The translations under genes and the position numbers were made by a program. Shown here piece after piece: positions 27,435 to 34,086 of a stretch of DNA of 64,000 bases (positions are counted from its first letter, which is position 1; each line of letters starts with the position of its first letter). This stretch comes from an uncultured Verrucomicrobiota bacterium. GTDB taxonomy: Bacteria; Verrucomicrobiota; Kiritimatiellia; CAIQIC01; Lenti-01. The stretch is taken from positions 1 through 64,000 of the forward strand of contig CALMNW010000075.1 of the NCBI GenBank assembly GCA_937872095.1. The letters are read 5' to 3'. The notes below the pieces were generated by a model, which was given only the letters and a program-made list of their open reading frames with translations, was not told the DNA's origin and searched no databases.

Positions 27435-27850
27435 ACCAAGCGGGCGTCCGCTACGCGGTGATCGGCGGGCAGGCGATCCGTTTGCACGGGATGCCGCGCT
27501 TCAGCTTGGATTGGGATTTGCTGATTCCGGCCCGGGACGCGGGAAATTTCGAGCGGTTGAATGCGGCCGTCGGCGAATGGTTGGAAGAACCCGTGGTGCC
27601 GCTGGGGCCGCGCGGGGAGAATTTCGTGCAAACGTTCCAGACGAGATTCGGCGTGGTGCAATTCCATTTGGCGGTTCCGGGGATTGCGTCGTTCGACGTT
27701 GCGGAAGCGGCGGCCGTGGACATGCCGCTGGAAGCCGGAACTTCCTGCCGCGTGCTGTCCGCAGAGGATTTGCTGCAATCCAAACTGGCGGCCGGCCGCA
27801 GCCAAGACCAGCTCGACGTCGAATTCTTGAAAGAAAAACGGCGGAAATAG
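27410..27850 (+). CDS. Nucleotidyltransferase-fold protein (minimal NTase-like)
   Basis: The 146-residue protein starts with 'IARLNQAGVRYAVIGGQAIRLHG' and 'FSLDWDLLIPARD'. This matches the opening of nucleotidyltransferase-fold proteins: a GG near a helix, then the D-x-D pair of the metal site (DWD). The rest has 'GVVQFHLAVPGIASFDVAEAA' and 'CRVLSAEDLLQSKLAAGRSQDQLDVEFL', similar to AbiEii/DUF6036-type proteins. AGGGAGGGG precedes the ATG. It pairs with the upstream small protein. Whether it acts on tRNA, protein or nucleotides is unknown. Confidence 0.7.
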   Translation: MEEFIARLNQAGVRYAVIGGQAIRLHGMPRFSLDWDLLIPARDAGNFERLNAAVGEWLEEPVVPLGPRGENFVQTFQTRFGVVQFHLAVPGIASFDVAEAAAVDMPLEAGTSCRVLSAEDLLQSKLAAGRSQDQLDVEFLKEKRRK

Positions 27851-27866
27851 CCGGTCGCCGTTTGGC

Positions 27867-29498
27867 TCATTCCGGCGCCGGATAGAGCAGGAAGGTGGGG
27901 TAGCCCTGGATGGCGAAGGGGGCGAGGGCTTCGCGGGCGGGGGACTGGTTGGGGTCGTCGGCGAGGATCTGGATGGGGAACACGTCTTCGAGCTTCTCGA
28001 CGACGGCGGGGTCGCGCAGCGTGGTGGCGTCCATGAGATGGCAGGCTTTGCACCAATGCGCGCCGAAATCGATCAGGACGGGCTGGCCGGAGGCGGCGGC
28101 TGCGCGCAGCAGGTCGTCGAAAGCGGCCGGATCGTCCGCGCCGAAATCGACGCGGTGGAAGACGGAATCGGCCGGTGCTTCGTCGGAAACGACCGGAGTC
28201 CGGAAAGCGGCGAGCGCGTTCCAGGCGTAGTAGCCCGCCAGCAGCAGGATCAGGACGCCGAAGGCCTTTTTGACTTTTTCCATCCAGGCGCCGGGCTTGG
28301 GGAGCACGGCGAGGCCGGCGGCGACGAGCGGCCAGGGGAGCGCCATGCCGACGCCCAGCAGGAACGGCAGCGCGAGGGCGACGCCGATGCCTTGGGCATA
28401 GAGCGCGCCGGAGAGCGCGAGGACGGCGATGAGCACGGGCGCGACGCACGCGCCGGCCAGCAGCGCGGAAATGCCGCCCATGACGAGGACGGCCGGCAGG
28501 CGCGCGCGCCCGGCGAGGCCGCCGGCTTTGCGGAAGCGGGAGAAATCGAGCTGCCAGACGTCGAACATCGCGAGGGCCAGGGCGACGAACAGGACGGCGA
28601 TGGCGCCGTTGAAGACGGGGGAGGAATTGATCGCACCGAAGACGGAGCCGGTGAGCACCACGACGAGCCCGAGCGCGCCGTAGACGAGCGCCATGCCGAG
28701 GCCGTAGACGAGGCCGAGGCCGAAGCGGGCGGCGCGCGGGGAATCGGTGCCGCTCGCGCCGATGATGGCGAGGTTGATGGGGATCATCGGCAAGACGCAG
28801 GGCGTCAGGTTGAGCAGGAAGCCGCCGATCAGGATCAGGAGGATCGAGGGCCAGACGCCGCGGCGGAGATAGAACTGCGCGGGATCGTCGAGAAACAGCC
28901 GCCAGGCGGAGGCGGGCGCGGGCACGGCGGCGGGATCGAGGAAGGCGAGGAAGGCGGGGACGTCGGCATAGCCGACGAGGCGGCGCGGCTCGCCGCGGGC
29001 CGCCAGCGGGAACGCGCCGGCGGCGGCCGATTCGGCCGGTTCCTCGACGGGTTCGTCAGCGGTTATTTCAGGGAGTTCGTCGGCGGGCAGGGCGACGACG
29101 GCTTCGAGCGCTGGATCGCCGCCGATGTCCAGCGTGACGTCCGCGGGCATGAAGCAAACGGATCCGGCGCAGCCTTGGTAGGTGACGACGATGGAATCGG
29201 CGTCGGGCGGCGCGTAGTACGCGGCGAAGGGTTGGGAGTAGGACGGTTCGATGTCGTCGGGATCGTTCGTGTCCGGCTCGGGCACGGAGAGGGGTTCGAG
29301 GAGCTCGCCGTCGGGGTCGGCGACGGAAAAGCTGGCGTAGAGGTGGTGGTTGGCGGGGAAGGAAAAGGCCACCCGGACGGCTTCTTGGCCTTCAAAGGCG
29401 TCGCGCTCGGCGGAAACGGCGAAGGGGGCGGCCGAGGCAGGTCCAATTAAAAATGAAGAATGAAGAATTAAAAATGAAAGGGCGGTTTTACGTAGCAT
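27867..29498 (-). CDS. DsbD-like thiol:disulfide interchange protein
   Basis: The 543-residue protein has the three parts of DsbD. An N-terminal periplasmic domain carries 'YQGCAGSVCFMP' (two cysteines). A membrane domain of about eight helices has 'NLTPCVLPMIPI' and 'AGACVAPVLIAVLALSG' (the two membrane cysteines). A C-terminal thioredoxin domain has 'DFGAHWCKACHLMD' (CxxC). It moves reducing power across the inner membrane. The signal peptide core (residues 8-18) is encoded by a low-complexity A/T repeat, and the start codon lies in a palindromic repeat. It follows a TlpA-like gene. Confidence 0.92.
   Translation of the reverse strand: MLRKTALSFLILHSSFLIGPASAAPFAVSAERDAFEGQEAVRVAFSFPANHHLYASFSVADPDGELLEPLSVPEPDTNDPDDIEPSYSQPFAAYYAPPDADSIVVTYQGCAGSVCFMPADVTLDIGGDPALEAVVALPADELPEITADEPVEEPAESAAAGAFPLAARGEPRRLVGYADVPAFLAFLDPAAVPAPASAWRLFLDDPAQFYLRRGVWPSILLILIGGFLLNLTPCVLPMIPINLAIIGASGTDSPRAARFGLGLVYGLGMALVYGALGLVVVLTGSVFGAINSSPVFNGAIAVLFVALALAMFDVWQLDFSRFRKAGGLAGRARLPAVLVMGGISALLAGACVAPVLIAVLALSGALYAQGIGVALALPFLLGVGMALPWPLVAAGLAVLPKPGAWMEKVKKAFGVLILLLAGYYAWNALAAFRTPVVSDEAPADSVFHRVDFGADDPAAFDDLLRAAAASGQPVLIDFGAHWCKACHLMDATTLRDPAVVEKLEDVFPIQILADDPNQSPAREALAPFAIQGYPTFLLYPAPE
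29445..29479. repeat. AATTAAAAATGAAGAATG-type low-complexity repeat inside the DsbD signal peptide
   Basis: A short A/T-rich stretch made of ATTAAAAATGAAG units interrupts otherwise GC-rich coding sequence. Read on the minus strand it encodes residues 8-18 of the DsbD-like signal peptide ('SFLILHSSFLI'). The same repeat type recurs at 30188-30226 and 61919-61943. Confidence 0.75.
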
Positions 29499-29620
29499 GT
29501 AAAAAGGTTGGGGGATTTTTCCACGGAACGTAAAAACTTTGGGCAATTTTTCCACGCTACGTAAAAACTTTGGGGGATTTTTCCACAGTGTGGAAAAAAG
29601 TTTTCCACGGTGTGGAAAAA
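29486..29620. repeat. Cluster of five TTTTTCCACG/CGTAAAAAC palindromic repeats
   Basis: Five imperfect palindromes of about 20 bases lie at 29486-29505, 29516-29537, 29547-29568, 29578-29599 and 29601-29620, with spacers such as CTTTGGGGGA. Arms are of two types, TTTTTCCACG and GTTTTTACG, and mixed pairs occur. The DsbD-like start codon (29498) falls inside the first element. The cluster fills the gap between the TlpA-like and DsbD-like genes and would form serial hairpins in the transcript. Confidence 0.85.
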
Positions 29621-29647
29621 CGCAAGCCGCGAGCAAGCGCAGACGGG

Positions 29648-30244
29648 TCATGGGGCGTTTTCCTCGGGAACCGCGGGTTTGGCCTTTCGATCGACGATGG
29701 ACCGGCCGTCGAGCGTGCGGTCGACGTCGTCGCGGATCTGTGCCAGCGGTTCGAATCCGGCATAGATGCGGACGGGATTGCCGGTGCGGTCGAGGAGGAA
29801 GGCGGTGGGGATGGCGCGGATGGCGGCCGGGCCGCCGAACGCATCGACAAGGCGGGCGTCGGTCGCGAGGCCGACGGGGAAGGCGGCGCCGAGGTCGAGG
29901 GCTTCAGCGGCGATCTGGTCGGTATCGCGGTCGTCGACGAGGACGCCGACGAGGACGAAGCCGCGGCCGGAAAAGTCCTTCAGGAGGGCGTTCCAGTCGG
30001 CGACGGAGCCGCGGCAGGCGGGATCGTCGGAGCGGAAGAAGAGGACGAGCTGGACCTTGCCGGCGTAGTCGGCGGTGCGGATTTCCCCGGGGAATTCGGA
30101 CAGCAGGTTCTTCAAGACGAAAGCGGAGACGGCGGGGGCGGGGCCGAGATCGACGGGGGCTTCTTTCTTTCGGCCGCAGGCGGCCGAAAGAAGAATGAAG
30201 AATGAAAAATTAAGAATTAAGAATTTGAGGAATGCTTTGTTCAT
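29648..30244 (-). CDS. TlpA-like thioredoxin-fold lipoprotein
   Basis: The 198-residue protein has a lipoprotein signal (C23 in 'LLSAACGRKK'), then a redoxin/TlpA-type fold: 'VQLVLFFRSDDPACRGSVADWNALL', 'VLVGVLVDDRDTD' and 'IRAIPTAFLLDRTGNPVRIYAGF' (cis-proline loop IPT). The usual CxxC is reduced to a single Cys ('DPACRG'), so it may be peroxiredoxin-like or non-redox. It is coupled to rmuC by a four-base overlap and is followed by the DsbD-like gene, a sensible partner. Residues 7-19 of the signal peptide come from a low-complexity repeat. Confidence 0.8.
   Translation of the reverse strand: MNKAFLKFLILNFSFFILLSAACGRKKEAPVDLGPAPAVSAFVLKNLLSEFPGEIRTADYAGKVQLVLFFRSDDPACRGSVADWNALLKDFSGRGFVLVGVLVDDRDTDQIAAEALDLGAAFPVGLATDARLVDAFGGPAAIRAIPTAFLLDRTGNPVRIYAGFEPLAQIRDDVDRTLDGRSIVDRKAKPAVPEENAP
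30188..30226. repeat. AAGAATGAAGAATGAAAAAT-type low-complexity repeat inside a lipoprotein signal peptide
   Basis: An A-rich run built from AAGAATGAAG and ATTAAGAATT units. On the minus strand it encodes residues 7-19 ('KFLILNFSFFILL') of the TlpA-like lipoprotein, its hydrophobic core. It is the second of two such events in neighbouring genes. Confidence 0.75.
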
Positions 30245-31416
30245 GTGGCGTTTTCATCCGCGTCCTGGAAGGCCGGGGGCGGAAGCTTCTTGGGCTTGAT
30301 GATATTCTCTTTTCGGAATTTTTCCAGCTGGCGGACGAGATTTCCGTCGCCGGTGGCGAGTTTTTTGACGGCGTCCTGGTAGGCGGCCTGGGCTTTGCGG
30401 AGGTGGTCGTCGATGGCCTGGAGGTCTTCGGCGAAGTTGACGTACTTCTCGTAGATCTTGCGGACGGCGTCGAAGACCTCGTTGAGGGAGGCGCGCTGGT
30501 TTTCCTGGCGCCAGAGAAGGGCGACGAGGCGCAGGGCGGCGAGGAGGCCGCCGGGTCCGGCGAGGACGACGTTGGCGCGGGCGGCGGTTTCGAAGAGGGC
30601 GGGCTTGGCGGTCAGCGCGAGGGAGAAGGCGGGCTCGGAGGGGATGAACATGAGGACGAAATCGGGGGAGCGGTCCTTGAAGGCGGGGAGATCCTGGTAG
30701 CGCTTGTCGGCGAGGCGCTTGATCTGGGCCTCAACGGACGCGACGAGGGCGCGGAGGGCGGCGGCGCGTTCCTCGGCGGTGGCGGCCGCGACGTAGTCGA
30801 CGTGGTCCTTGAGGGACATCTTGGCGTCGACGACGAGGCAGCGGCCTTCGGGCAGGCGGACGACGGCGTCGGGCTGGAAACGGCCTTCGGCGGAGGAAGC
30901 GCTGACCTGCAGATCGAAATCGCGGCCTTCCTGGAGGCCGGCGGCTTCGAGGATGCGCGCGAGGACGAGTTCGCCCCAGTTGCCGGCGGCCTTGTTGTCG
31001 CCCTTGAGGGCTTCGGCGAGATGGTCGGCCTTCTGGCCGACGGCCTTGCTTTGCTCGGCGAGCAGTTCGACCTGCTGCTTGAGGGCGCTGCGCTGCTGGA
31101 CGTCGGCGAGGTGGACCTGCTCGACCTTCTGCTTGAAGTCGGCGATCTTTTCGCCGAGGGGGGAGAGGAGGGCGCCGAGGGCTTCGCGGTGCTGGGCGGA
31201 GAACTTCTGCGACTGGGCGTCGAGGACTTGGGCGGCGAGGACCTGGAAGCGGTCGGCGAGTTCCTCGCGGGCGGCCTGGATGGTGTCGAGCTGGGTTTGG
31301 AGACGGATGGCGTCGGATTTGGCGCGTTCGATCGCGGCGGCGGCGCGGAAGTGCGCGAGGGCGTAGCCCAGGGCCAAGCCCAGGAGCAGGGCGACGAGAA
31401 TATAGGCGGCGGTCAT
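30241..31416 (-). CDS. rmuC: RmuC-family DNA recombination protein
   Basis: The 391-residue protein has an N-terminal membrane helix (residues 4-21) and a long coiled coil (about 25-125). The RmuC nuclease-like core follows, with 'GNWGELVLARILEAAGLQEGRDF', 'RFQPDAVVRLPEGRCLVVDAKMSL' (D...D.K catalytic pattern) and 'FVLMFIPSEPAF'. RmuC limits inversions between short inverted repeats. That is of interest here because this genome carries many short palindromes, though no functional link is shown. The stop overlaps the TlpA-like start. Confidence 0.93.
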   Translation of the reverse strand: MTAAYILVALLLGLALGYALAHFRAAAAIERAKSDAIRLQTQLDTIQAAREELADRFQVLAAQVLDAQSQKFSAQHREALGALLSPLGEKIADFKQKVEQVHLADVQQRSALKQQVELLAEQSKAVGQKADHLAEALKGDNKAAGNWGELVLARILEAAGLQEGRDFDLQVSASSAEGRFQPDAVVRLPEGRCLVVDAKMSLKDHVDYVAAATAEERAAALRALVASVEAQIKRLADKRYQDLPAFKDRSPDFVLMFIPSEPAFSLALTAKPALFETAARANVVLAGPGGLLAALRLVALLWRQENQRASLNEVFDAVRKIYEKYVNFAEDLQAIDDHLRKAQAAYQDAVKKLATGDGNLVRQLEKFRKENIIKPKKLPPPAFQDADENAT

Positions 31417-31503
31417 GGAAAAGAGTTAGCCGCGCCGGCGGCCGGAAAGCAAGTCAAAGCAGAGAATCCCAATATCCAAACCGTGGACCCGTAATCAGGG
31501 CCG

Positions 31504-32457
31504 TCAGGCGCCGACGTAGCCGAATTTCTTGAGCATCCAGTAGTTGCGGGACCAGTTGGGCTCGACCTTGACCCAGAGTTCGAGCTTGTGCTTTTTCTCG
31601 TAGATGGCGGCGAGCTCTTTTTCGGCGGCATGGCGGATGTCGCGGATCATTTTGGCGCGTTGGCCGATGACGATGGGGCGCTGGGACGGCTTTTCCACGA
31701 AGATCGTGGCCGACACCTTGACGACGTCGTCGGATTCCTCGACGTGGTCGACGGCGACGGCGATGGCGTGGGGGAGTTCGGCTTTGAGGCGGACGTTGAT
31801 CTGGCCGCGGATGACGTCGGCGATGAAGAAGGGGCCGGGATCGTCGGTGAGCATGTCGAGGGGAAAGAGGGGTTGCGCAGCGGGGGGCATTTTTTCCCGG
31901 ACGGCGGCCAGGAGTTCGGGCAGGCCGGCGCCGGTTGCGGCGGAAACTTCGAACCAGCGGAGCGGCGGCGGGGCGAACCCCGGATCGCGCGCGCGGTTTT
32001 TTTCGACGGTTTCGGCCCAGGCGGTTTCGTAGGCGGCGCGCCGGAGCCCGAGATCGGTTTTGTTGAGGACGGCGAAGACGGGGGAGGCGTCGGCGGCGAG
32101 TTTCTGCATCCAGCCGCGGTCTTCGTCCTGCGGCGAGAGGGAGGCGTCGAGCAGGAGCAGGACGACGTCGGAACCGGTGACGAGGCCGCGCGCGGTGCGG
32201 TTAAGCATCGAGCTGAGGGAATGCGTGGCCTGGCGGATGCCGGGGGTGTCGAGGAAGACGATCTGGAGGCCGGATTCGTTGTGGATGGCGCGGACGGGCC
32301 GGCGCGTGGTTTGGGCGACGGGCGAGACGACGGCGACTTGTTCGCCGATGAGGGCGTTGAGCAGCGACGATTTGCCGGTGTTGGCGCGGCCGACGATGGC
32401 GGCGAGGCCGGCGCGGAAGGGCGCTGGAGCGGCAGGCGTTTCGGAGGAGGGGGGCAT
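31504..32457 (-). CDS. era: GTPase Era
   Basis: The 317-residue protein has G1 'GRANTGKSSLLN', G2/G3 'QTTRRPVRAIH' and 'LDTPGIRQ', and G4 'NKTD'. A C-terminal KH domain follows, with 'QRPIVIGQRAKMIRDIRHAAEKELAAIYEKK' landmarks (IGQ.G-like loop). Era binds 16S rRNA and assists 30S assembly. The first 15 residues are a Ser/Pro/Ala extension, and the ending 'NWSRNYWMLKKFGYVGA' is typical. It follows the MBL gene after a 60-base low-complexity spacer. Confidence 0.95.
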   Translation of the reverse strand: MPPSSETPAAPAPFRAGLAAIVGRANTGKSSLLNALIGEQVAVVSPVAQTTRRPVRAIHNESGLQIVFLDTPGIRQATHSLSSMLNRTARGLVTGSDVVLLLLDASLSPQDEDRGWMQKLAADASPVFAVLNKTDLGLRRAAYETAWAETVEKNRARDPGFAPPPLRWFEVSAATGAGLPELLAAVREKMPPAAQPLFPLDMLTDDPGPFFIADVIRGQINVRLKAELPHAIAVAVDHVEESDDVVKVSATIFVEKPSQRPIVIGQRAKMIRDIRHAAEKELAAIYEKKHKLELWVKVEPNWSRNYWMLKKFGYVGA

Positions 32458-32516
32458 GGGGAGGATGATTGAGATTAAGATGAAGATTAGGATTAAGATT
32501 ACGATTATGATTGGGA
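32458..32516. repeat. Low-complexity GATTAAGATTAGG-type spacer
   Basis: This 60-base stretch between the MBL gene and era consists of GATTAAGAT, GATTACGAT and similar units, in sharp contrast to the surrounding GC-rich DNA. It abuts the Pro/Ser-rich 3' end of the MBL gene. No promoter or terminator is evident. Confidence 0.6.
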
Positions 32517-33998
32517 TTACGATGGGGAGGGAGACGGAGGCGGGGGCTCCGACGGGGCGGGGGGCGCGGGGGCGGCCGGTTGCGCCGGGGGCGGCGCGGA
32601 GAGGAAGGCGGAAAGATCGACGACTTCGCCGTTGGCGGGGAGGGAGACGTCAAGGTGGAGCTGGTCGCGCAGCAGGCGGGCGAAAGATTCGCGCTGGTCT
32701 TGTTCGCCGTGGACGAGGAAGACCTTTTTCGGCTTGGCGTCGCGGACGTAGCGGAAGAGTTCGAGGCGGTCGGCGTGAGCGCTGAAGGAATGGAGCGTGC
32801 GGACTTCGGCCTTGAGGGCGAATTCGTCGCCGAAAATGCGGACTTTCTTTTCGCCGTTCTGGATGCGGCGGCCGAGGGTGTTCAGGGCCTGGTAGCCGAC
32901 GAGGAGGATGAGGTTCTTCTCGTTTTCGACGCCGTGCTTGAGATGGTGGAGGATGCGGCCGTGTTCGCACATGCCGGAAGCGGCGATGACGATGGCCGGC
33001 TGCTTGGAGGCCGTGATGGCCTTCGATTCCTCGACGGATTCGGTGAAGGTGAGCCAGTCGGGATTCACGATGGAACCCACGGCGCCGCGCAGGGCCCGAG
33101 ATTCGGCGTCGAGATAATCCAGGTTCTTTTCGAACACGCCGGCGATGGCGTGGGCCATGGGGCTGTCGACGTAGACGGGGACGGAGGGAATCTCGCCGCG
33201 TTCGCGGAGCTGGACGAGGTGGTAGACGATTTCCTGGGCGCGGCCGAGGGCGAAGGTGGGGATGAGCACCTTGCCGCCGCGGCCGAGGGCGCGGACGATG
33301 CCGTCGCGGAGTTCTTCGCGGGCATTGAGGGCGTTGTCGTGGAGGCGGTCGCCGTAGGTGGATTCGGCGATGACGATGTCGACGTCCTGGAGCTGGGCGG
33401 GGTCGTTCAGGAGGGGCAGATTGCGGCGGCCGAGATCGAAGACGAGGGCGATGCGCAGGAAATCGCCGCCGTTGTAGGGGATTTCGACGAGCGCGAGGGC
33501 GGCGCCGAGGATGTGGCCGGCGTCGACGTGGGTGACGACGACTCCGCCGGGCAGCGGCAACGGCTCGTTGTAGCCGTGGGGACGGACGAGCTTGAGGGCC
33601 GCCTCCGCGTCGGCGAGGGTGTAGAGGGGTTCGACGGCGGGCTGGCCGCGGCGGTTGGTCTTCTGGTTCAGGTAGGCGGCGTCGGCTTCCTGGATGTGGG
33701 CCGAATCGCGCAGCATGATGGGCAGCAGGTCGGCGGTGGCGGACGTGGCGTGGATGGCTTTTGGGTAGCCCTGCTGGACGAGGGTGGGGATGTTGCCGCA
33801 GTGGTCGATGTGGGCGTGGGAAAGAACCATCGCATCGACGTCGCCGGGGGCGAAACCGAGTTTTCTGTTGGCCTCGAAGGATTCCTTGCGGCGGCCCTGG
33901 AAGAGGCCGCAATCGAAGAGAATATGCGTGTCGTCGAATTCGAGGAGGTGCTTGGATCCGGTGACCTGGTCGGCGCCGCCGAGGAAATGCCACTTCAT
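32517..33998 (-). CDS. MBL-fold beta-CASP exonuclease-like protein (YsiB/CPSF73 type)
   Basis: The 493-residue protein has metal-binding motifs 'HAHIDHCG' (HxHxDH), 'HVDAGHILGAA', 'GDRLHD' and the beta-CASP signatures 'PTFALGRAQEIVYHL', 'SGMCEHGRILHHLKHG' and 'SFSAHADRLEL'. These match the RNA-processing metallo-beta-lactamase family found alongside RNase J in many bacteria. The C-terminal 35 residues are a Pro/Ala/Ser-rich tail, apparently an extension near the low-complexity spacer. The start is the ATG at 33998. It is a standalone gene upstream of era, and both act on RNA. Confidence 0.92.
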   Translation of the reverse strand: MKWHFLGGADQVTGSKHLLEFDDTHILFDCGLFQGRRKESFEANRKLGFAPGDVDAMVLSHAHIDHCGNIPTLVQQGYPKAIHATSATADLLPIMLRDSAHIQEADAAYLNQKTNRRGQPAVEPLYTLADAEAALKLVRPHGYNEPLPLPGGVVVTHVDAGHILGAALALVEIPYNGGDFLRIALVFDLGRRNLPLLNDPAQLQDVDIVIAESTYGDRLHDNALNAREELRDGIVRALGRGGKVLIPTFALGRAQEIVYHLVQLRERGEIPSVPVYVDSPMAHAIAGVFEKNLDYLDAESRALRGAVGSIVNPDWLTFTESVEESKAITASKQPAIVIAASGMCEHGRILHHLKHGVENEKNLILLVGYQALNTLGRRIQNGEKKVRIFGDEFALKAEVRTLHSFSAHADRLELFRYVRDAKPKKVFLVHGEQDQRESFARLLRDQLHLDVSLPANGEVVDLSAFLSAPPPAQPAAPAPPAPSEPPPPSPSPS

Positions 33999-34086
33999 GC
34001 CGGATCCTTTCGCTGGGGATTCAAATAGCGGTTCACGGAAAGAAGATAACAGGCGGGACGGGGGCGCGCAATGCCCGAAGCGGACT

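Noticed and set aside
29486-29620. CRISPR-like array
   Set aside because: The units are palindromes with variable arms and tiny constant spacers, and there are no cas genes; they are a repeat family, not CRISPR.
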